This document shows, one piece after another, positions 52,685 through 60,938 of a stretch of DNA of 64,000 nucleotides. The DNA is taken from positions 139,424-203,423 of the forward strand of contig JAZKYY010000011.1 of assembly GCA_045612365.1 (NCBI GenBank), read 5' to 3'. Position 1 is the first letter of the stretch, and every line of letters begins with the position of its first letter. The position numbers and the translations under genes are program-made. The notes under the pieces were generated by a model. That model had not been told where the DNA came from, searched no databases, and saw only the letters and a list, made by a program, of their open reading frames with translations. Source of the DNA: RGIG9608 sp045612365 (GTDB taxonomy: Bacteria > Bacteroidota > Bacteroidia > Bacteroidales > Paludibacteraceae).

Positions 52685-52692
52685 CAAAGTTA
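52685..52692 (-). promoter_or_regulatory. nadC -7 promoter element TAACTTTG
   Basis: Minus-strand match 25 bases upstream of the ATG at 52660. Confidence 0.7.
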
Positions 52693-52757
52693 CTAAAAAC
52701 CTATGAGATTTCTAAAAACAATAATGTTTCTTGAGGTCAAAGATTTATTCTTTTTAT

Positions 52758-52765
52758 TACTTTTG
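52758..52765 (+). promoter_or_regulatory. -7 promoter element TACTTTTG for the 52800 gene
   Basis: Exact match 35 bases before ATG 52800. The in-frame start at 52731 lies upstream of it and cannot be used by this promoter. Confidence 0.65.
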
Positions 52766-52799
52766 TCAAACTGTTTTTTTTGTTTTACATATACAGATA

Positions 52800-53783
52800 A
52801 TGAGAAGTTTACAAGAAAAATTGTTTTCAAAAAGCTATATAGCTTCTATTATTTTTTCTGTACTTTGTTTAGTACTTTGGTTATTGCCATTTATCTTTGG
52901 GAAAGGCGAGTTGCAATCTTCTTCAGTCTCTTTTGTAGGAGTATCCTTCTTAGAGTTGTCACCTCTAGTTGCTCTTATTTTGCAGTTTGTTTTTTTTGTG
53001 GTGCTAGGAAATGTTGTAAATTCGTTTATGCTTTCGCTTAGTTTAGTGCCATTTCAGAATCGCTATTTCTACTATATTTTTTTACTATTAATTTCTTTTG
53101 TTCCACAGATCCATGGGTTTAGTAATGCGAGTATCGCTTTTACTTTTTTTCTGATTTCTATAACTCAACTGATTAAGACTTCTCAGGCGGAAAATGTGTT
53201 TCGAGTTTTTAATAGCACTTTTTTCTTGTCGATAGCTGTGCTTTTTAAGGTAGAATATGTTTATTTTCTGTTGTTTTTTATTCTTGCATTGTTGTTTTTG
53301 AGGGCTTTCACGTTGCGTACATTTTTTGCTTCGTTGCTTGGAATGCTATCAGTGGCGTTTATTTTTATGTCGATACTTTACTTGAGTGACAATGTTCAGG
53401 TTTTGAAGACCTATTTTGCATTAGTAAAACAAATGGGAGGATTGATACTTGTTTCTTCTTTGAATATAGTAAATATTTCGGGAATAGTTTTGCTTTTAGT
53501 GTTTCTGATTTTCTATGTATTTTCTTTTATCACTAATCGTTATACTAAAAGTATAAACGTGCGTTCATGTTCGGCACTGGTGAATTATTTGCTAGTGGCA
53601 ACATTTATAGTTTATGGAATTAATTTTCAACAGATGGTTGATTCTCTTTACTTTATTTTGCTTTTTATAAGTTATTTTGCCACGCTTTTTTATGTCCATA
53701 ATAGAAGTAAGTTTGCAAATTATTCTTTGATTGTGGCTATTTCTATTGGTTTAGTTTATCGTATTGCGGAGTTTGTTTTTTAA
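52800..53783 (+). CDS. Multi-pass membrane protein (DUF6427-like)
   Basis: 327 residues from ATG 52800 (MRSLQEKLFSKSYIASIIF). About ten hydrophobic helices with short polar loops; the pattern and length fit a Bacteroidota-specific membrane family I associate with DUF6427, with moderate confidence. No catalytic motif. It is followed after 5 bp by the YqaA-family gene, so the two are co-transcribed. Confidence 0.65.
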   Translation: MRSLQEKLFSKSYIASIIFSVLCLVLWLLPFIFGKGELQSSSVSFVGVSFLELSPLVALILQFVFFVVLGNVVNSFMLSLSLVPFQNRYFYYIFLLLISFVPQIHGFSNASIAFTFFLISITQLIKTSQAENVFRVFNSTFFLSIAVLFKVEYVYFLLFFILALLFLRAFTLRTFFASLLGMLSVAFIFMSILYLSDNVQVLKTYFALVKQMGGLILVSSLNIVNISGIVLLLVFLIFYVFSFITNRYTKSINVRSCSALVNYLLVATFIVYGINFQQMVDSLYFILLFISYFATLFYVHNRSKFANYSLIVAISIGLVYRIAEFVF

Positions 53784-53788
53784 GCAGC

Positions 53789-54226
53789 ATGTTTGTAAGC
53801 TTAGGATATTTTGGACTTTTTCTAGCCTCGTTTTTGGCGGCAACAATTCTTCCTTTTGCTTCCGAAGTGGTTTTTTCGGCACTTGTTTTTGGTGGAGGAT
53901 TGAACTTGTGGAAATGTGTATTTTGCGCAACGCTAGGGAATTGGTTTGGAGGTCTGACATGCTATTGGCTTGGACATCTTGGTAAGATAGAGTGGATAGA
54001 AAAGTGGCTTAAGATAAATCATGATAAAGTAGTAAGTTTCCAAGAAAAGTTTAAGAAATACGGAGATTGGTTTGCTTTTCTTTCTTTTCTTCCTGGTATT
54101 GGTGACATCATAGCTGTTGCTGCGGGATTCATGCGTTGCCGATTTTGGATTAGTGCATTGGCAATGCTTTTAGGAAAATTCTTGCGTTACGTCGTTTGGA
54201 TGTATTTGAACGGATTGTTTATTTAA
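53789..54226 (+). CDS. YqaA/DedA-type (VTT domain) membrane protein
   Basis: 145 residues. Contains the VTT/SNARE-associated pattern: ATILPFASEVVFSALVFGG, GNWFGGLTCYWLGHLG, then FLSFLPGIGDIIAVAAGFMRCRFW. Small DedA relatives are implicated in undecaprenyl-phosphate or lipid flipping, so a role in envelope lipid transport is possible. Family assignment is firm, function is inference. Confidence 0.88.
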   Translation: MFVSLGYFGLFLASFLAATILPFASEVVFSALVFGGGLNLWKCVFCATLGNWFGGLTCYWLGHLGKIEWIEKWLKINHDKVVSFQEKFKKYGDWFAFLSFLPGIGDIIAVAAGFMRCRFWISALAMLLGKFLRYVVWMYLNGLFI

Positions 54227-54326
54227 GCTGTAAGTTTTTTAATGTGAAATTTTTAGTGCAATAATTTCCATTTTTCATAAAAAATCATTTATTTTGCGTA
54301 AAATAACTAATTATAGAAAAAGTAAG

Positions 54327-54497
54327 ATGAAACAGTTTTTGAAGTATTCAGGAGTTTTGTTGTTGTTAATTGGTGTTGCCATTCTGGTAGCTTACAACGT
54401 AGTATCTTCGCCAACTAATGCTTATTTAGTAAGCGCTTTGTCGTTGATGATTGTGGGATTGATTGCTCATGTTCTATTAAATAAATTTTTGGATTAA
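54327..54497 (+). CDS. Small membrane protein (56 aa)
   Basis: From ATG 54327 (MKQFLKYSGVLLLLIGVAILV) with two hydrophobic helices (YSGVLLLLIGVAILVAYNVV and YLVSALSLMIVGLIAHVLL) separated by a short SSPTNA turn. A TTG 11 codons upstream is less likely. A terminator follows (54522-54555). Function unknown; the compact two-helix layout suggests a real gene rather than a chance frame. Confidence 0.7.
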   Translation: MKQFLKYSGVLLLLIGVAILVAYNVVSSPTNAYLVSALSLMIVGLIAHVLLNKFLD

Positions 54498-54521
54498 AAG
54501 AAGAAGATTTTTTTTACAAAG

Positions 54522-54557
54522 AAGGGACTTAGATTAGTTTTGAGTCTCTTTTCTTTT
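54522..54557 (+). terminator. Terminator of the small membrane protein gene
   Basis: AAGGGACT (54522-54529) pairs with AGTCTCTT (54543-54550), followed by TTCTTTTTG. Confidence 0.65.
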
Positions 54558-54583
54558 TGTTTATTATATTTCAAAAAGACTAC

Positions 54584-54618
54584 AAAAAAAAGAGGAATCT
54601 TAAAATTCCCCTTTTTTT
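54584..54618 (-). terminator. secDF terminator
   Basis: A-rich arm with GAGGAAT (54592-54598) pairs with ATTCCCC/T7 (54605-54618), one mismatch; on the minus strand it ends in a run of T's after secDF. Confidence 0.7.
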
Positions 54619-54641
54619 ATTTGTCTTATGACTCTCAATAC

Positions 54642-57600
54642 TTATTTTTCTTTCAAAGCTTTTTTCTCTTTGCGTGATTGGATGTCGTAAGTTAAAGGAA
54701 CTGCAACAAACAATGTTGAGTAAACTCCAAATACAATTCCAGACAACATCGCAAACAAGAATCCACGAATGGTTTCTCCACCAAAGATGAACATTGCCAA
54801 AAGTACGATACCTGTACTCAACGATGTACTAAATGTACGAACAAGCGTTGTGTTGAGTGACATGTTGATAAGTTCTCGTCTATCGCGTTTTTGGTAAAGT
54901 CCCATATTCTCACGGATACGGTCGAAAATTACCACTGTGTCGTTGATTGAGTAACCCACAATCGTTAGGATTGCAGCAATAAACGTTTGGTCAATTTCCA
55001 ACGAGAATGGCATGATAGAGTAGAATAATGAATAAAGTCCCAAAATAATTAATACGTCGTGGAACAATGCTGCAACTGCACCTAGCGAGAACGAAAGGTT
55101 TCTGAATCGGATTAAAATATACAACCCGATAACAACCATTGACAAAAGAATTGACCAAATAGCAGAAACCTTAATGTCTTTTGCTACTGTAGGTCCTACT
55201 TTTTGAGAACTTTGAATTCCAAAGTTCTCACTTTTGTCATCATCAGCCAAAATATATTGTCCTTCGTTTACACAATAGCTTTCAAGGAACATCTGTTTTG
55301 TAACTTCAGGAGCAATGTTGTTTGACGCTTTAAGTGTTTCGTAAAGAATGTTTTCGATTTGTTCATCAACATTTTCGTCAATACTATTGATCAAATAGTT
55401 TGTTGAGAAACGTACTTGATTTGCTTCTCCCATTGTAATCACGCTTACCTGAGATTCTGTAAATACGTTTGAAAGTGTTTCTCTCAATTCGTCGATATTT
55501 ACTGGTTGTTCAAAGCGTATTACATAATTACGTCCACCACTGAAGTCGATACCTTGTTTCAATCCTCTTGTACTAAGAGAAATAACTGTAATTATAATCA
55601 ATGAACCCGACAAAATATATCCAAATTTGCGAGCTTTGATGAAGTCGAAATTAGTGTTCTTAAACCATTTTTTAGTGATGATGGTTGTGAATTTAAGTTC
55701 TGGCATTTTTTCGCGAGAACAGATTCTATCAAAAATCAAACGAGTGATTAAAGTAGATGTGAACAACGATGTGATGATACCAATGATTAACGTTGTAGCG
55801 AAACCTTTAATAGGTCCAGTTCCGAATACGAACAGAATAATACCTGTCAATAGCGTTGTAACATTGGAGTCAATAATTGCAGAATAAGCATTTTTGTATC
55901 CATCGGAAATCGCTTTCTTCAAATTCTTTCCTGCAGTTACTTCTTCTTTTATACGTTCGTAAATTAATACGTTAGCATCAACCGCCATACCAAGAGTAAG
56001 AACGATACCTGCAATACCAGGAAGTGTAAGTACTGCTTGGAACGAAGCCAAAATACCCATCAAGAAGAATACGTTGACAACCAATGCAAAATCGACAATC
56101 AAACCTGGAAGAACTCCATAGGCAAAAATCATGTAAATTAATACTAAGATAAAGGCAATGATGAAAGATATCATACCATCATTGATTGCTGTTTGACCTA
56201 GAGAAGGACCAACAACATCTTCCTGAACAATGCGAGCAGGAGCAGGCATTTTTCCAGATTTCAAAACGTTAGCTAAGTCTTTTGCTTCTGTTTGAGTGAA
56301 TTGTCCTGAAATTTCAGAACTTCCCCCTGTGATTTCTCCGTTAACTCGTGGATAAGAGTAAACATAATCATCCAAAACAATAGCAATGCATTTTCCAATG
56401 TTTTCTTTTGTCAATCGAGCCCAAACTTTGCTTCCTTCTGCATTCATACGCATATGAACTCTTGAAGCAGAAGAATATTGGTCAAAGTCTGCATTTGCAT
56501 CAGTAATCACATCACCTTCAAGTGGAGCACGACCTTCGCGGTTTGTAACTTTAATGGCTACAAGTTCAAAAACTTCTGCCGAATTTTCATCAGCAATGCT
56601 TTTAACTGTCCATTTCAAAGACAAGTCGCGAGGGAAAAGATCTTTTACTTGTTTTGTTTGAAGGTATGAGTTTACTTTAGCAGTGTCTGTTGCCAAAGCA
56701 GCACCTACGGCTGGACCAGGACGAACTTGTCCTCCATCAGAATAGATGTTTAGAACTGCAAAAAGTGGATTTTCTTTTTTGAATTCTGCATAAAGTTCTT
56801 CGTTGCTCTTTTCTTCCGCTTTGTTATCCAAAGTGTCAGCCAAAAGTTCTTCAATGTCATTTGCAGAATCTGAAGTTTTTTCAACTTCTGAAGTTTCTGT
56901 TTCTACATCTTCTTCAGTTTTTTCTTCATTCTCTACGTTCATCGATTTTATCAAACCATTGGCATTGATGAACATAGGCATCAATTCAGAAAGCTCGTAA
57001 GTTTCCCAAAATTCCAAGTTGGCAGAACCTTGAAGCAGTTTACGAACGCGTTCTGGTTCTTTAATGCCAGGAAGTTCTACCATAATTCTTCCTTGAGCAT
57101 CGCCAAGACGTTGAATGTTTGGTTGAACTACACCAAAACGGTCGATACGATTACGAATAACGTTGAAAGAATTGTCGATAGCTGATTCAACTTCTTGAGC
57201 CAAGATATTTACAACCTCTTCGTTTGATGTTGTAAGTTGAATTTTATCTTTCAAATTGAATGTGCTGAAAATAGTAGAAAGTTGAGCATTTGGATCTATT
57301 TTTTCAAATTCTTCTTTAAACAAAACCAAAAAACTTTCTTGACTTTTCAATTGGCGTTGTTTTGCTTGTTGCAACGCTTGTTTGAAAATAGGAGAAGAAT
57401 TGTGGTCAGAAAGAACTTCAAGGATGTCGGCAACTGAAACTTCCAACGTTACATTCATACCCCCTTTTAAGTCCAAACCAAGATTAATCTCTTTTTCGCG
57501 ACATTGTTTAAGTGTGTAACCTAGCCATACTTTTTGGTGTGAAATGGAATCCATATACTCTGCATAAGCATCGTTACCTTCTTGTTGAAGAATTTCTTCT

Positions 57601-57704
57601 GCTTTGTCTGAGTAATAATTAGTTACAGCAGTAAACGATAAATAAAAAATACATACCAATGCCAAAAGCACTGAGAAAAGTTTTACAAATCCTTTGTTTT
57701 GCAT
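54642..57704 (-). CDS. secDF: Protein translocase subunits SecD-SecF, fused
   Basis: 1020 residues from ATG 57704 (MQNKGFVKLFSVLLALVCIF); a longer in-frame start reaching 57749 would include the -7 element. SecD half: LGLDLKGGMNVTLEV, the periplasmic P1 head, LPGIKEPERVRKLL, and six membrane helices ending in GMAVDANVLIYERIKEE. An acidic low-complexity insert (EEKTEEDVETETSEVEK) lies at about residue 270. SecF half: IDFSGGRNYVIRF, GPTVAKDIKVSAIWSIL, and the second set of six helices (TIVGYSINDTVVIFDRIREN). It uses the proton gradient to help export through SecYEG. Confidence 0.97.
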   Translation of the reverse strand: MQNKGFVKLFSVLLALVCIFYLSFTAVTNYYSDKAEEILQQEGNDAYAEYMDSISHQKVWLGYTLKQCREKEINLGLDLKGGMNVTLEVSVADILEVLSDHNSSPIFKQALQQAKQRQLKSQESFLVLFKEEFEKIDPNAQLSTIFSTFNLKDKIQLTTSNEEVVNILAQEVESAIDNSFNVIRNRIDRFGVVQPNIQRLGDAQGRIMVELPGIKEPERVRKLLQGSANLEFWETYELSELMPMFINANGLIKSMNVENEEKTEEDVETETSEVEKTSDSANDIEELLADTLDNKAEEKSNEELYAEFKKENPLFAVLNIYSDGGQVRPGPAVGAALATDTAKVNSYLQTKQVKDLFPRDLSLKWTVKSIADENSAEVFELVAIKVTNREGRAPLEGDVITDANADFDQYSSASRVHMRMNAEGSKVWARLTKENIGKCIAIVLDDYVYSYPRVNGEITGGSSEISGQFTQTEAKDLANVLKSGKMPAPARIVQEDVVGPSLGQTAINDGMISFIIAFILVLIYMIFAYGVLPGLIVDFALVVNVFFLMGILASFQAVLTLPGIAGIVLTLGMAVDANVLIYERIKEEVTAGKNLKKAISDGYKNAYSAIIDSNVTTLLTGIILFVFGTGPIKGFATTLIIGIITSLFTSTLITRLIFDRICSREKMPELKFTTIITKKWFKNTNFDFIKARKFGYILSGSLIIITVISLSTRGLKQGIDFSGGRNYVIRFEQPVNIDELRETLSNVFTESQVSVITMGEANQVRFSTNYLINSIDENVDEQIENILYETLKASNNIAPEVTKQMFLESYCVNEGQYILADDDKSENFGIQSSQKVGPTVAKDIKVSAIWSILLSMVVIGLYILIRFRNLSFSLGAVAALFHDVLIILGLYSLFYSIMPFSLEIDQTFIAAILTIVGYSINDTVVIFDRIRENMGLYQKRDRRELINMSLNTTLVRTFSTSLSTGIVLLAMFIFGGETIRGFLFAMLSGIVFGVYSTLFVAVPLTYDIQSRKEKKALKEK

Positions 57705-57737
57705 ATCAAATTTTTTTATGTGATTAAAATTAAGGCG

Positions 57738-57745
57738 CAAATATA
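57738..57745 (-). promoter_or_regulatory. secDF -7 promoter element TATATTTG
   Basis: Minus-strand match, 34 bases upstream of ATG 57704. Confidence 0.65.
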
Positions 57746-57846
57746 GCACTTTTGGAAGAATAGAAAAAATATTGTTATCAATAATTTCAAAATAAAAGTA
57801 CTACTAAATAATGTGTTTTTAGCCGATTTCTCTGCGAAAGAAATTT

Positions 57847-57854
57847 TATCTTTG
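57847..57854 (+). promoter_or_regulatory. ung -7 promoter element TATCTTTG
   Basis: Exact match, 21 bases before the ung ATG; divergent to the secDF promoter about 100 bp away. Confidence 0.7.
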
Positions 57855-57875
57855 TCAAAGTAATTTTGCGTTGAA

Positions 57876-58541
57876 ATGAAAGTTCGTATTGAAGAGACTT
57901 GGAAAAAACATCTAGCAGAGGAGTTTGAAAAACCATATTTTGCTGATTTGGCAGATTTTGTTCGGAATGAGTATGCTAAGAAACAAATTTTCCCTCCAGC
58001 AAAGCTTATTTTTAATGCTTTTGATAGTTGCCCTTTTGAGCAAGTGAGAGTAGTGATTTTAGGTCAAGATCCGTATCATGGCATTGGTCAGGCTCACGGT
58101 CTTTGTTTTTCGGTGAATGATGGAGTGAAGATTCCACCTTCTTTGCAAAATATATACAAGGAAATTTCTTCGGATTTGGGAATTGAAACTTCGCCAACAG
58201 GAAACTTGGAACGTTGGGCAAAACAAGGTGTTTTTTTACTAAATGCAACACTTACAGTTCAGGCCAATATGGCGGGGTCGCACCAAGGAAAGGGCTGGGA
58301 GCGTTTTACCGATGAAGTAATTCGAAAATTATCTAAGGAGCGCGAAAATATTGTGTTTTTGCTTTGGGGAAGCTATGCTCAGCAGAAGGAATCGCTTATT
58401 GATTCTTCTAAACATTTGATTTTGAAAACTGTACATCCTTCGCCACTTTCGGGTTTTCGTGGTTTTTTTGGTTGTAAACATTTTTCTCAAACTAATGAAT
58501 ATTTGCGTCGAAATGGTTTGCCGGAAATAAATTGGCAATGA
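57876..58541 (+). CDS. ung: Uracil-DNA glycosylase, family 1
   Basis: 221 residues, normal length. It removes uracil from DNA. Water-activating motif GQDPYHGIGQAHGLCFSV near residue 63, and the leucine-intercalation motif HPSPLSGFRGFFGCKHFS near the C-terminus, are both intact. porX starts 28 bp downstream and no terminator lies between, so porX may be co-transcribed. Confidence 0.97.
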   Translation: MKVRIEETWKKHLAEEFEKPYFADLADFVRNEYAKKQIFPPAKLIFNAFDSCPFEQVRVVILGQDPYHGIGQAHGLCFSVNDGVKIPPSLQNIYKEISSDLGIETSPTGNLERWAKQGVFLLNATLTVQANMAGSHQGKGWERFTDEVIRKLSKERENIVFLLWGSYAQQKESLIDSSKHLILKTVHPSPLSGFRGFFGCKHFSQTNEYLRRNGLPEINWQ

Positions 58542-58569
58542 TTTTCGTAGAAAAAAATAAAATTTTGTG

Positions 58570-60120
58570 ATGAAAAAAGATAAAATACTTTGGGTTGATG
58601 ATGAAATAGAATTGCTTCGTCCGTATATTATTTTTTTAGAGGAGCGAAATTACGAAGTGATTACTGCCGAAAGTGGTCAAGATGCTTTGGATTTTTGCAG
58701 AGAGCAACATTTTGACATCATTTTTCTTGATGAAAATATGCCAGGATTGAGTGGATTGGAAACATTACTTCGAATAAAAGAGTTTGATGTTAATGTCCCG
58801 ATTGTGATGATAACAAAGAGCGAAGAAGAAAATATTATGAATATGGCAATTGGAAATAAAATTGCCGATTATTTGATAAAACCTGTAAATCCTAACCAGA
58901 TATTACTTACACTGAAGAAGAATATACATAAAAACGATATTATCTCGGAGCAGAAAACGGAAAGTTATCGCTCGGATTTTGCAAAAATAGGAATGCAAAT
59001 AAACGAGTCACTTACGTTTGAACAATGGACAGATGTTTATAAAAAGTTGGTTTATTGGGATTTGGAGCTTTCGGAGACGAATAATGAAATGAGTGATTTA
59101 CTTTCTATGCAAAAAACGGAGGCGAATAATACATTTTCTAAATTCATAAAAAAGAATTATGTTTCGTGGTTCGAAAATCCAGAGAACAGACCAATTTTAT
59201 CTCCAGATTTATTTAAGAAAAAGATTTTTCCACTTCTTGATGCAGGAGAAAAAGTGTTTTTCATTTTGATTGATAATTTTAGATTGGATCAGTGGAGGTT
59301 GATTCGAGATAAGATTATTACGCCTTATTTTTCTGTCTTGGATGAGGATGTATATTGTAGTATTCTTCCTACGGCTACTCAATATGCGCGAAATGCCATT
59401 TTTTCGGGATTGATGCCTGCTCAGTTGCAACAGTATTTTCCACAACTGTGGATTGATGAGGAGGGAGATGAAGATAAAAATCAGAATGAAGAAAAACTTA
59501 TACAGTCACAAATAGAACGTTTTCGGAAAAAGTATACGTTTTCTTATAGGAAAGTGAACAATTCACAATTTGGAGAAAAGATGGTAACCATGTTGCCAAA
59601 AATATTGGAAAACGACTTGAATGTTTGTATTCTTAATTTTGTAGATATGCTTTCTCATGCTCGAACTGATTCGCAGATGATACGTGAGTTGGCGGAAAAC
59701 GAGAAAGATTATCGCGATTTGACTTTGTCATGGTTCGAACGTTCGTTTGTAAAAACTTTGTTTCAGAAATTGGCAAAGAGCAATGTTAAAGTTGTTATTA
59801 CAACTGATCACGGAGCAGTTAGCATAAGTAATCCTATAAAAATAGTTGGGAATAAAAATACCAATGTTAATTTGCGTTATAAAGTTGATAAAAGTTTGAC
59901 GTATAATGAAAAAGAAGTTTTTGCAATAAAACAACCATCTAAGTTTGGTCTTACTAGTCAAAGTATTAATACACAGTATGTTTTTGCTACAAATAATGAC
60001 TTTTTTGCTTACCCAAATAACTTTAATTATTACGCCAATTACTATAAAAATACGTTCCAACATGGTGGAATTTCAATGGAAGAAATGATTGTTCCATTTG
60101 TTGTTTTGTCTGGGAAATAG
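58570..60120 (+). CDS. porX: PorX: response regulator with PglZ domain (type IX secretion)
   Basis: 516 residues from ATG 58570; a GTG one codon earlier is possible. Receiver domain 1-120: KILWVDDEIELL with the acidic pair, phospho-acceptor Asp54 in IIFLDENMPG, MITKS, and the lysine in DYLIKPVNP. Residues about 200-516 are an alkaline-phosphatase-superfamily PglZ domain (FFILIDNFRLDQWR, NFVDMLSHARTD, TTDHGAVSI, FQHGGISMEEMIVPF). This is the architecture of PorX, a phosphodiesterase/response regulator that, with PorY and SigP, controls the type IX secretion system. Confidence 0.93.
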   Translation: MKKDKILWVDDEIELLRPYIIFLEERNYEVITAESGQDALDFCREQHFDIIFLDENMPGLSGLETLLRIKEFDVNVPIVMITKSEEENIMNMAIGNKIADYLIKPVNPNQILLTLKKNIHKNDIISEQKTESYRSDFAKIGMQINESLTFEQWTDVYKKLVYWDLELSETNNEMSDLLSMQKTEANNTFSKFIKKNYVSWFENPENRPILSPDLFKKKIFPLLDAGEKVFFILIDNFRLDQWRLIRDKIITPYFSVLDEDVYCSILPTATQYARNAIFSGLMPAQLQQYFPQLWIDEEGDEDKNQNEEKLIQSQIERFRKKYTFSYRKVNNSQFGEKMVTMLPKILENDLNVCILNFVDMLSHARTDSQMIRELAENEKDYRDLTLSWFERSFVKTLFQKLAKSNVKVVITTDHGAVSISNPIKIVGNKNTNVNLRYKVDKSLTYNEKEVFAIKQPSKFGLTSQSINTQYVFATNNDFFAYPNNFNYYANYYKNTFQHGGISMEEMIVPFVVLSGK

Positions 60121-60149
60121 AAAATCTATTTATTTGTGAAATAGATTTT
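60121..60149 (+). terminator. Hairpin after porX
   Basis: AAAATCTATTT (60121-60131) pairs perfectly with AAATAGATTTT (60139-60149) immediately after the stop codon. Confidence 0.65.
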
Positions 60150-60288
60150 AAATGAAGTACTTTGAGATATTGTAAATTATTTTTTTTTGAAAAAAAGGAA
60201 AATATATTTGCTTTTGATGAATATCTTACTTAATTTTATCGAAGTATTTTAAATAAATAATTTTTTAATCTTATAAATTTATATTGCT

Positions 60289-60537
60289 ATGGTAAAGACA
60301 ATCACATTCAACGAGTTGCGTAAAATTAAAGACAGTTTGCCAAGCGGAAGTATGAAAAGAATCGCTGATGAGTTAGGTTTAGGAGAAGAAACTGTTAGAA
60401 ATTATTTTGGTGGGCATAATTATAAAGAAGGCAATAGTTGTGGTATACATATAGAATCTGGTCCTGATGGCGGAATTGTAACTCTTGACGATACCTCTAT
60501 TTTAGAATTAGCAGAAAAAATAATAAAAGAAGGATAA
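60289..60537 (+). CDS. Small DNA-binding (HTH) protein, Bacteroidales type
   Basis: 82 residues. Residues about 8-42 (LRKIKDSLPSGSMKRIADELGLGEETVRNYFGG) form a convincing helix-turn-helix; the C-terminus is a short beta/alpha tail. It lies alone in a very AT-rich region after porX and is closed by a perfect terminator. Target unknown. Slight possibility of a link to porX by position only. Confidence 0.8.
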   Translation: MVKTITFNELRKIKDSLPSGSMKRIADELGLGEETVRNYFGGHNYKEGNSCGIHIESGPDGGIVTLDDTSILELAEKIIKEG

Positions 60538-60557
60538 AGTAGACTTTATATATAAGG

Positions 60558-60589
60558 AAAGAGCCATAGTTAACATGGCTCTTTTTTTT
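60558..60589. terminator. Bidirectional terminator
   Basis: AAAGAGCCAT (60558-60567) and ATGGCTCTTT (60575-60584) around AGTTAAC, with T's to 60589, between the HTH gene and folB. Confidence 0.85.
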
Positions 60590-60938
60590 ATTCACAAAGA
60601 CGAATTTCTACTCGCTCAACATGGCCTCCAAGAGGAGGATTGATTTTTGTTAGCAGAACTTCTGTTTTAGTTATTTTGGGATGAAGAGCTTTTACTGCAT
60701 TCAAAATGCGTTGAGCCACATTTTCTAATAATCGAGATTTTATTTGCATTTGCTCTTTCGTGGTGTCATATATTGCTTGATAATTTAGAGTATCATTCAA
60801 GTCATCGGATAATTGTGGAGTGTCTAAATCCAAGTCAATACTTATTGTTACAATAAACTCATTGCCAATTTTTTGTTCCTCATCAAAAAAACCGTGATGA
60901 GCATGAAAGTGCATATTTTCTAATTTAATTGTTATCAT
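60588..60938 (-). CDS. folB: Dihydroneopterin aldolase
   Basis: 116 residues. Folate biosynthesis: cleaves 7,8-dihydroneopterin to 6-hydroxymethyl-dihydropterin and glycolaldehyde. Seen: N-terminal HFHAHHGFFDEEQKIGNEF with the conserved catalytic region, LNYQAIYD, and KINPPLGGHVERVEI with the catalytic lysine. It overlaps the TPR gene by 4 bp (ATGA), so the pair is coupled. Confidence 0.95.
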   Translation of the reverse strand: MITIKLENMHFHAHHGFFDEEQKIGNEFIVTISIDLDLDTPQLSDDLNDTLNYQAIYDTTKEQMQIKSRLLENVAQRILNAVKALHPKITKTEVLLTKINPPLGGHVERVEIRLCE

